Part shown: in pieces, positions 31,337 through 37,722 of the stretch | How positions within the stretch are numbered: position 1 is the first letter of the stretch | Layout of the letters: each line of letters opens with the position of its first letter | NCBI GenBank assembly: GCA_030680155.1 | Contig: JAUXWL010000149.1 | Coordinates: 1 to 37,722, forward strand | Reading direction: 5' to 3' | DNA from: Anaerolineales bacterium | GTDB taxonomy: Bacteria > Chloroflexota > Anaerolineae > Anaerolineales > Villigracilaceae | DNA length: 37,722 nucleotides | The notes under the pieces: generated by a model | The model's database searches: none | What the model was told of the DNA's origin: nothing | Seen by the model: only the letters and a program-made list of their open reading frames with translations | Translations under genes and position numbers: made by a program

Positions 31337-33247
31337 ATGATTAACGGTTGGTCGGAAACGTTTCTGGCGGGGACCCAGACGCTCAACCAAATATTGACGG
31401 CGGGGATTGCCATCACAGCGTTTTCGCTGTTCCTATACGCGCTTTCCTTTAACCTGCGCGACAGGGTGGCGCGCTCGTTTGCCATTATTTTGCTTTGCGT
31501 TGTCGTTGTGTTTACCGCGGAAGCATTGCAGGATAAGACCATCTCCGTCCAAACCCTGGACTTGCTGCTGCGCCTGCAATGGATCGGCATTATTTTTCTT
31601 CCCCCGGCTTATTTACATCTTTCGGATGCCCTGCTGGTTACAGCGGGACGTCCCTCGCGTGGACGCAGGCGTTTTGCCGTGCGCGCCATGTATGCGGTTT
31701 CAGCGGGGTTTCTCGTTTTACTTTCGTATGGACTTTTGCTCGGCGGCCTCGTCCCGGACGGAAAGCCCGCACCCTACCTCCTGCGCACGATATGGACGGA
31801 AGTTTTCACCCTGTATTACATTGCGCTCATGCTGTGGGCTGGGACCAATTTCACCCGCGCCTATAGCCTGATGTTGACCCGTTCGGGACGCCGCCGCATG
31901 ATCTACCTGATGGCTGGCGCGACCGCCCCTGCGCTTGGTTCCTACCCGTATCTTTTATTTGGTTATAACCTGGCTGCACAGCATCAATATCTCTTTTGGA
32001 GCGCCGCCACCGTTATCAATATATTGGTCGGGGCTTTGGTGATCGTGATGGCGTATGCTGTCGCGTTCTTCGGTGTTTCCTGGCCAGACCGGGTCATCAA
32101 GAGCCGCCTGGTCAAGTGGATCATGCGCGGACCCGTGACCGCCTCTGCGGCGCTGGCGCTGATGACTGTCGTCCGCCGTGGCGGGGAAATGCTTGGCACG
32201 CCCTACAATGCCTTTGTGCCGTTTACCGTGGTTGCGACGGTGTTATTAATGGAACATGCCATTACCTTCGCCGCGCCGCTTTGGGAACGCTGGCTTTTCT
32301 TCGGGAGTGACCGTAAGGAATTGGAACTTCTTCAAAATATGGAGGAGCGTTTGCTGACCCAGAGCGACCTCCAGCAATTTCTTGAAGCCGTCCTCGCGGC
32401 GGTGCGCGACCATTTGCAATCTCCCGCCGCTTTTGTGGCGGCATTGGATGACGAGACTCTGTCACCGATTGTGGTCGCGGGCAACCGCTCGATGCTCGAT
32501 CAGGAAAGCCTGACCGATGTGCTCGAGCAGATCAATGGCGGCGGGCAGCGCGAATTCCTGTGGGGAGATTTCTGGGTGCTGCCTTTATATCGCCGCAAAC
32601 GCTCAGACATGGACCGTGATGAAATGCCGCCTCTGATGGGCTTGCTCGGCGTTGCCCGTCTGAATCGACAATCCATGGAACGCGAACAGCGCGATTCCCT
32701 GTGGCTGCTGGCAGACCGCGCCGCAATCGCGTTGGAAGATCGTCAGTTGCAGTTAAAGGTATTCCGTTCTCTGGCAGATTTGCAGCCGCAGGTTGAACTC
32801 ATCCAGCGGATGCGCGCGGCGGGGCGCTATGATTCGCGCGCCAGTCTGTTGAACGATCCGCTGCCGCAGGAGGCGGACCTCGCCAACTGGGTCAAGGACG
32901 CGCTGACACATTATTGGGGTGGTCCCAAGTTCCTCAATAACCCGCTGGTCAAACTTCAAGTGGTGCGCGAGCTTGCCGAGCAGGATGATGGCAACCTGTC
33001 TAATGCTTTGCGCGCCCTGCTCCGCCGCGCGGTGGATCAAGTCAAGCCGAAAGGCGATCGCAAGTTCACCACCGAGTGGATACTGTACAATATCCTTGAT
33101 ATGAAATTCATCGAAGGGCGCAAGGTGCGTGATGTCGCCGCCCGTCTTGCCATGTCTGAAGCGGACTTGTATCGGAAACAGCGCGTGGCGGTGGAAGCGG
33201 TCGCCAAAGCCATCCTCGAAATGGAAGTGAACCAACTGGATCAATAA
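31337..33247 (+). CDS. membrane sensor protein with 7TM-like, GAF-like and C-terminal HTH-like regions
   Basis: A 636-aa protein of unknown function. Residues 1-330 contain eight to nine hydrophobic helices, resembling the 7TM sensor region found ahead of some histidine kinases. Residues about 335-480 look like a GAF domain (LQQFLEAVLAAVRDHLQSPAAFVAAL through RAAIALEDRQ). Residues about 515-636 form a helical region ending in KVRDVAARLAMSEADLYRKQRVAVEAVAKAI (about 594-624), which reads like a helix-turn-helix. No kinase, GGDEF, EAL or other output enzyme is visible, so the C-terminus may itself bind DNA, RNA or a partner. It lies between the acetyltransferase and the S1 gene on the same strand. 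Confidence 0.8.
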   Translation: MINGWSETFLAGTQTLNQILTAGIAITAFSLFLYALSFNLRDRVARSFAIILLCVVVVFTAEALQDKTISVQTLDLLLRLQWIGIIFLPPAYLHLSDALLVTAGRPSRGRRRFAVRAMYAVSAGFLVLLSYGLLLGGLVPDGKPAPYLLRTIWTEVFTLYYIALMLWAGTNFTRAYSLMLTRSGRRRMIYLMAGATAPALGSYPYLLFGYNLAAQHQYLFWSAATVINILVGALVIVMAYAVAFFGVSWPDRVIKSRLVKWIMRGPVTASAALALMTVVRRGGEMLGTPYNAFVPFTVVATVLLMEHAITFAAPLWERWLFFGSDRKELELLQNMEERLLTQSDLQQFLEAVLAAVRDHLQSPAAFVAALDDETLSPIVVAGNRSMLDQESLTDVLEQINGGGQREFLWGDFWVLPLYRRKRSDMDRDEMPPLMGLLGVARLNRQSMEREQRDSLWLLADRAAIALEDRQLQLKVFRSLADLQPQVELIQRMRAAGRYDSRASLLNDPLPQEADLANWVKDALTHYWGGPKFLNNPLVKLQVVRELAEQDDGNLSNALRALLRRAVDQVKPKGDRKFTTEWILYNILDMKFIEGRKVRDVAARLAMSEADLYRKQRVAVEAVAKAILEMEVNQLDQ

Positions 33248-33297
33248 AGGTGATCGTCACCGCGTATTAAAAATGTGTTTTGAAGAAGGAGCACGAT

Positions 33298-34263
33298 ATG
33301 GCTGGCGTAAAGGAAAAAAAGGATAACCCCATGCCCGTGATCGACGACGGCTGGTGGGCGTCGGTGTTGGCGGAGGAGAGCCGTTCATCGGCGGCGTCAA
33401 ACCGTCTGGTGGGGAACAAGCGCGAGGTACGGGAGGAAGCGAAAAGCCAATCCTCGGAGCAGAAGATCATCGTCAACTGGAATGAAGTCAAAGACTTGTA
33501 TCTGGGCGACAAGATCGTTGACCTGACCGTGACCGGGCATAACCGTGGCGGCTTGCTTGTGGAGGGCAGCGGGCTTTATGGGTTTGTCCCGTTTTCGCAT
33601 TTGGTAGACCTTGCCGGCAAACCTGAGAACTCAAGCCGCGACCATGATCTTGAAACCTATCTTGGGCGTTCCTTGCATTTGAAGGTGATCGAATGTGTGC
33701 CCGAAGATGGACGCGTGGTTTTCTCGGAACGCGCCGCGCAGACCGAGCCTGGTAAACGCGCCGAACTTTTCCAATCGCTGCATTCGGGCCAGCAGGCGCA
33801 GGGCACTGTGACCAACATCACCGATTTCGGCGTATTCGTTGACCTCGGCGGTGTGGAGGGGTTGATCCATATTTCCGAATTGTCGTGGGGACGGGTGACG
33901 CACCCGTCGCAATTTGTAAAACTTGGTCATCCGATTGACGTGCAAGTGCTGGAACTCGCGCCGGAACGCTGCCGCGTGGCGTTGAGTTTGAAGCGCCTGT
34001 TGCCAAACCCGTGGTTGAATGCGATGGCTGAATTTCCCGAAGGTTCGATAAAACCTGCCACGATTACCAGTGTGCTTTCCTATGGCGCGTTTGCGCGGTT
34101 GGACAATATCGGCGTGGAGGGCTTGGTCCATGTTTCCGAGATCCCGCAGGCGGAAGACACGTCTTTGAAGGAAGTGATGCGCGAGGGCGATGCGGTGCAG
34201 GTGCGCGTTTTGCATCTTGACGCCGCGCATCACCGACTGGGCTTCAGCATGAGGCTTGAATAA
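33298..34263 (+). CDS. rpsA: S1 RNA-binding domain protein (ribosomal protein S1-like)
   Basis: A 321-aa protein with a charged N-terminal tail (1-60) and three S1 domains at about 68-145, 164-233 and 249-319. The second is a textbook copy: GTVTNITDFGVFVDLGG, then VEGLIHISELSW. The third has SYGAFARL and VEGLVHVSEI. The first is more divergent (GGLLVEGSGLYGFVPFSHL). Ribosomal S1 usually has four to six domains, so this may be a short S1 or a separate S1-domain regulator. I choose ATG 33298, which has AAGGAG about 8 nt upstream; the ATG at 33280 precedes that site. Confidence 0.88.
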   Translation: MAGVKEKKDNPMPVIDDGWWASVLAEESRSSAASNRLVGNKREVREEAKSQSSEQKIIVNWNEVKDLYLGDKIVDLTVTGHNRGGLLVEGSGLYGFVPFSHLVDLAGKPENSSRDHDLETYLGRSLHLKVIECVPEDGRVVFSERAAQTEPGKRAELFQSLHSGQQAQGTVTNITDFGVFVDLGGVEGLIHISELSWGRVTHPSQFVKLGHPIDVQVLELAPERCRVALSLKRLLPNPWLNAMAEFPEGSIKPATITSVLSYGAFARLDNIGVEGLVHVSEIPQAEDTSLKEVMREGDAVQVRVLHLDAAHHRLGFSMRLE

Positions 34264-34269
34264 ATTTCA

Positions 34270-36471
34270 ATGCCGCAATCCCCGCACACCCGCCAACGAC
34301 AATACGAGCACGAGGAACCCGCCCAGGGTGACTGGCTCGAACGCCTCGCCCGCTTCAATACGCAATTCGGGCGTTTCGTGCGTGACGCATTTGGCGTGGC
34401 GTTCATTGCCTTTGCGCTCATGGCTGCGCTCGCCGCATGGGGCTGGACGGAAGGTTTCCTGCTCACGCCTTTCGCAATCTTCCTGCGCATCTGGTTCGGG
34501 TGGGGAACTCTGCTGCTTGCATTTGGGCTCGGATATTTTGGATATACCCTTCTGCGGCGCGAACGCAATGACGTGCATTGGATTCGCCTCATCTCGATTG
34601 AGATCGCTTCGCTCTTAACGTTGGGCCTGTTCGCTGTCTTCGGAGGCAATGACCTCTTTCGGGCAGAAGCCGGCATGGACGGTGGTCGCCTCGGTTGGGG
34701 GCTTGTGACCCTCTTGTGGCAATCCATGGGAGCTTTCCTCGGCTCGCTTGTGCTTTTCATTCTTTGGCTGCTTGCCGCTGCCACAGGGTTTGGCTTCTGG
34801 ACAAAGCTGGAAGGCTGGCTGTTGAAATTTGCGGGCGAAGAAGCGCCTGTGGTCATTTCCATGCCCGAGCCGGACTCCGCTGCGGCAGAGTCTGCCCCCG
34901 TAAAGACCAGCGCCCCGAAAAAGAAAGCGCCTTCCATCCCGCCAGAATTTCGCACTCAATTGAAATCTTCCGCCAAAAAGGAAGAGAAACCAGCCAAATC
35001 GCTTCCGCGCAATGATGACCTGCCGCCCTTGAGCATCCTGCTAGGTGACAACGCCACCCGCACCGACGAACGCACCATCAACCAGACAGCGGGATTGATC
35101 ATGAAGACCCTCTCCGAGTTTGGCATCCCCGCCACAGTGATTGGCTATCGCGTCGGTCCGTCTGTGACGCAGTTTGCGGTACAGCCTGGCTTCCTCAAAA
35201 AGCCTGGCTCGGACGAAGAGGATGCCCAGCAAATGAAAGTGCGTGTCGCTCAGATCGCGGCGCTGGGAAAAGACCTCACGCTTGCCCTCTCTGCCCAGCG
35301 TTTGCGTATCGAAGCGCCTGTGCCGGGTAAGCCGTATGTGGGCATCGAAGTCCCCAATTCACAAAGCTCAGTCGTCCGCATGAAAGGCTTGCTCGAATCA
35401 GAAACCTTTTACAAGGTCGGTGCGCCCCTTGCCATCGGTTTGGGACGTGACGTTTCGGGCAATCCGCTGGTTGCCGACCTGGCGCGTATGCCGCATCTTT
35501 TGATCGCGGGCTCCACAGGCTCTGGTAAGTCTGTATGTATCACTTCCATTGCGGCGTGCCTCGCCATGAATAACACCCCCGAGGAGTTGCGCATGGTGAT
35601 GATCGACTCGAAAATGGTCGAGCTCATCCGCTTCAATGGACTGCCGCACTTATTCGGAAAAGTGGAAACGAACCTCAACCGCATCCTCGGCGTACTGCGC
35701 TGGGTGGTGGTTGAAATGGAGCACCGCTATCGCCTGCTTGAGTCGGCACACGCGCGTGACTTGAACTCCTACAATAAAAAGATCTCCCGCAGAACCGATG
35801 TACAGCCGCTGCCGCGCATCGTCGTGTTGATCGACGAACTAGCCGACCTGATGATGTCCGCCCCGGACCAGACCGAACATAACCTTGTCCGTCTCGCGCA
35901 GATGGCGCGCGCCACAGGCATTCATCTCATAGTCGCCACCCAGCGCCCCTCCACGGACGTGGTAACGGGACTCATTAAAGCCAACTTCCCTGCGCGCCTC
36001 GCCTTTGCGGTGGCGTCCGGTATCGATAGCCGCGTCATTTTGGATTACACCGGCGCGGAATCCCTGCTGGGGCGCGGCGATATGCTCTTCCTGAATCCTG
36101 AAGTCGGCTCGCCTGTCCGCGCACAAGGCGCAATGATCACGGATATGGAAATCGAGCGCATCATTTCCCATTGGCAGAAGAACAACGGTTCCTCTGCTGT
36201 TGAAGTCCCGCCCTGGGAAAAACTCTTGCAGGAACCCGACGAAAATGAAGATGATGGTTTGGTGGAACAGGCAATTTCAATCGTTCGCCAGCAACAGCGC
36301 GCATCAGCCTCCATGCTGCAACGCCGCCTGCGGATCGGCTATCCGCGCGCCGCGCGCCTGCTCGACCAGTTGGAAGAGATGGGGGTTGTAGGACCCTCCC
36401 AGGGCGGCGGCAAAGAGCGTGATGTCCTTGTGAGCGAAGAGGATTTTACAGATGAGGAGAAACCCGAGTGA
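34270..36471 (+). CDS. ftsK: DNA translocase FtsK/SpoIIIE
   Basis: A 733-aa septal DNA pump moving chromosome ends apart at division. Four membrane helices occupy about 40-58, 68-95, 108-127 and 143-172. A short charged linker (about 190-255) is followed by the alpha domain and the RecA-like motor, with Walker A AGSTGSGKS at about 412-420 and Walker B VVLIDELADLMM near 517. Other family blocks are RMVMIDSKMVEL, MARATGIHLIVATQRPS and FPARLAFAVASGIDSR. The C-terminal gamma winged helix (about 665-725, ASMLQRRLRIGYPRAARLLDQLEEMG) would read KOPS-type polar sequences. Total length is modest because the linker is short. It starts 6 nt after the S1 stop. Confidence 0.96.
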   Translation: MPQSPHTRQRQYEHEEPAQGDWLERLARFNTQFGRFVRDAFGVAFIAFALMAALAAWGWTEGFLLTPFAIFLRIWFGWGTLLLAFGLGYFGYTLLRRERNDVHWIRLISIEIASLLTLGLFAVFGGNDLFRAEAGMDGGRLGWGLVTLLWQSMGAFLGSLVLFILWLLAAATGFGFWTKLEGWLLKFAGEEAPVVISMPEPDSAAAESAPVKTSAPKKKAPSIPPEFRTQLKSSAKKEEKPAKSLPRNDDLPPLSILLGDNATRTDERTINQTAGLIMKTLSEFGIPATVIGYRVGPSVTQFAVQPGFLKKPGSDEEDAQQMKVRVAQIAALGKDLTLALSAQRLRIEAPVPGKPYVGIEVPNSQSSVVRMKGLLESETFYKVGAPLAIGLGRDVSGNPLVADLARMPHLLIAGSTGSGKSVCITSIAACLAMNNTPEELRMVMIDSKMVELIRFNGLPHLFGKVETNLNRILGVLRWVVVEMEHRYRLLESAHARDLNSYNKKISRRTDVQPLPRIVVLIDELADLMMSAPDQTEHNLVRLAQMARATGIHLIVATQRPSTDVVTGLIKANFPARLAFAVASGIDSRVILDYTGAESLLGRGDMLFLNPEVGSPVRAQGAMITDMEIERIISHWQKNNGSSAVEVPPWEKLLQEPDENEDDGLVEQAISIVRQQQRASASMLQRRLRIGYPRAARLLDQLEEMGVVGPSQGGGKERDVLVSEEDFTDEEKPE

Positions 36472-37097
36472 CCATGCAATCAAAGCCGACGTTTACCGAT
36501 AGACTGCGAATTCTGTTTAAGCGTATTTTGGATTCCATTGGCGCATTCCTGAATAGGCTTGGATTAACCCCGAACACCATCACATTGCTTGGGCTGGCTG
36601 GCACATCGGTTGGCGCGTATTTTCTTTCGCAAGGCAAAATGACCACGGGCGCATTCGTCCTGCTGGGGTTTGTCCTTGTCGACGCCTTCGATGGGACCAT
36701 GGCGCGCCTGCGCGGCGAACCCAGCGACTTCGGCGGCTTTGTCGATTCGGTCAGCGACCGCTACGCCGAACTTGTCACCTTTGGCGGTTTGCTCTACTTT
36801 TTTCTTTCCCATGATAATGCTCCCGGCGCAATGGTCACGTTTGCGGCTGCCTCCGGTTCGGTGCTGGTCTCGTATGTCAAAGCCCGCGCAGAGGGACTTG
36901 GCTTTACCGCGAAGGTCGGCATGCTTACCCGCGTCGAACGCTATTTTGTTTTAATTCCTCTGTTGGTGTTCAACCAGCCTTTTATCGCTGTCCTCGTGAT
37001 TGCATTGCTCGGCAATATCACCGCCTTCCAGCGTATTCTGCATGTGCGGGCGCAGGGGCATGAGCGGATGCGAGCCGAAGCGGCAAAGAAAGCATAA
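36468..37097 (+). CDS. CDP-alcohol phosphatidyltransferase
   Basis: A 209-aa membrane enzyme with about six helices that joins a CDP-diacylglycerol and an alcohol in phospholipid synthesis. The complete family signature is present: DAFDGTMAR, then Gly, then FVDSVSD, fitting DxxDGxxARx8Gx3Dx3D with all four Asp residues. GLTPNTITLLGL upstream is also typical. The alcohol (glycerol-3-phosphate, inositol phosphate or another) cannot be fixed from sequence, so no symbol is given. GTG 36468 overlaps the ftsK stop as GTGA with GAGGAGA about 8 nt upstream; ATG 36474 is a close alternative that starts two codons later. Confidence 0.92.
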   Translation: MTMQSKPTFTDRLRILFKRILDSIGAFLNRLGLTPNTITLLGLAGTSVGAYFLSQGKMTTGAFVLLGFVLVDAFDGTMARLRGEPSDFGGFVDSVSDRYAELVTFGGLLYFFLSHDNAPGAMVTFAAASGSVLVSYVKARAEGLGFTAKVGMLTRVERYFVLIPLLVFNQPFIAVLVIALLGNITAFQRILHVRAQGHERMRAEAAKKA

Positions 37098-37101
37098 TCC
37101 C

Positions 37102-37722
37102 TTGGGCGAAGGCATTTCCATCGGTCCGATATTCCTGCGTTGGAGCGGGCTGTTGGTCGCGTTTGGCATTGCCTCTGGCGCGCTGCTTGCCGCCTATGAA
37201 ACCAAACGCCGCAACCACGACCCCGAACTCATCTATTACCTATTTCTGCCCGTGACGATGTGGGGGATGATCGGCGCGCGCCTTTGGCATATTCTCACCC
37301 CGCCTCTTTCCTCCGTTCAGCTTGGTCTGACCACCGCGCATTACCTCACTCAGCCATTGGACATGCTCGCCTTGTGGGTTGGCGGCTTCGGAATTCCCGG
37401 CGCGATCCTTGGCGGTGCGTTCGGCTTGTTCCTTTTCTCCCGCAAATACGAACTTCCGTTTTGGGAAATTTCCGACCCGCTCGCGCCCGGGGTTGCCCTG
37501 GCTCTGGCTATCGGGCGCATCAGCAATTATTTCAACCAGGAACTGTATGGACTGCCCACGAACCCACCCCTGGGAATTTTCATCCAACCGCCCAGCCGCC
37601 TGTTTGGGTATGAACAGGTTGCGTTTTATCATCCATTGTTTGCGTATGAAGCGGCGTTGAATATTGCCAGCGTGATGTTCCTGCTGTGGCTGGCGCGTTC
37701 ATTTTCAGATCGTCTCAAAGCA
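37102..37722 (+). CDS. lgt: prolipoprotein diacylglyceryl transferase, 3' end cut by window edge
   Basis: The first ~207 codons of Lgt, the membrane enzyme that adds diacylglycerol to the lipobox Cys before LspA acts. Recognisable parts are ISIGPIFLRWSGLLVAFG (usual N-terminus), MWGMIGARLWHIL, the glycine-rich GGFGIPGAILGG and the family signature GRISNYFNQELYGLPT, with the essential Arg and Asn/Glu region, then YHPLFAYEA. The reading frame stays open to the window edge. The start is uncertain: TTG 37102 gives a family-length N-terminus 4 nt after the previous stop but has a weak ribosome binding site, while ATG 37060 would add 14 residues and overlap the previous gene by 38 nt. Confidence 0.93.
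   Translation, partial: MGEGISIGPIFLRWSGLLVAFGIASGALLAAYETKRRNHDPELIYYLFLPVTMWGMIGARLWHILTPPLSSVQLGLTTAHYLTQPLDMLALWVGGFGIPGAILGGAFGLFLFSRKYELPFWEISDPLAPGVALALAIGRISNYFNQELYGLPTNPPLGIFIQPPSRLFGYEQVAFYHPLFAYEAALNIASVMFLLWLARSFSDRLKA

Noticed and set aside
33631-34233. Minus-strand open frame of 200 codons opposite the S1 gene
   Set aside because: The plus strand has three clear S1 domains; this is a shadow frame.

Overview
The window looks like chromosomal DNA from a Chloroflexota bacterium, most likely of the Anaerolineae. This is an inference from gene content and style: an A2-type cytochrome c oxidase cluster, a GldA/F/G-like ABC operon ending in a DUF4340 protein, lipoproteins with Thr/Pro linkers, a short FtsK, a three-domain S1 protein, and several small palindromic repeats. 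No rRNA, tRNA, CRISPR array, phage gene or transposase was recognised. Nearly all of the sequence is ordinary coding DNA, apart from two intergenic stretches longer than 300 bp (735-1077 and 16720-17109).

Layout. (1) 1-8139 is a respiratory oxidase cluster. A divergent c-type cytochrome lipoprotein, cut by the window edge, faces coxB (with a fused cytochrome c domain), coxA, and a fused subunit IV-III gene. A strong terminator follows. Next come assembly genes: a Sco copper chaperone, a small membrane protein with a cupredoxin-like look, SURF1, and a fusion of a half-size CtaA-like domain to CtaB heme O synthase. Together they encode a caa3-like terminal oxidase plus copper and heme delivery. 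(2) 8184-16719 lies on the minus strand: two overlapping membrane glycosyltransferase-like genes, the primary sigma factor, and a four-gene ABC/GldG/DUF4340 operon. (3) 17110-24293 is on the plus strand: alaX, a small lipoprotein, cystathionine beta-synthase, alanine racemase, lspA, rluD, a four-helix-bundle gene inside inverted repeats, and threonine aldolase. (4) 24328-29058, on the minus strand, is a c-di-GMP pair: a GAF-GGDEF cyclase and a large GAF-HD-GYP phosphodiesterase. (5) 29220 to the end is on the plus strand: purine nucleoside phosphorylase, a membrane protein, a GNAT acetyltransferase, a membrane sensor with GAF-like and HTH-like parts, an S1 protein, FtsK, a CDP-alcohol phosphatidyltransferase and the start of lgt.

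The most unusual items are: an ~85-bp palindromic repeat lying in frame inside alr, which adds about 28 residues; a ~52-bp dispersed element with an outer stem and two inner hairpins, present twice in opposite orientation; a four-helix-bundle gene bracketed by ~32-bp imperfect inverted repeats, one starting at the rluD stop; the half-CtaA-CtaB fusion; the subunit IV-III fusion; and the membrane-GAF-HTH protein with no recognisable output enzyme. All calls were made by reading translations and motifs; no database search was possible.
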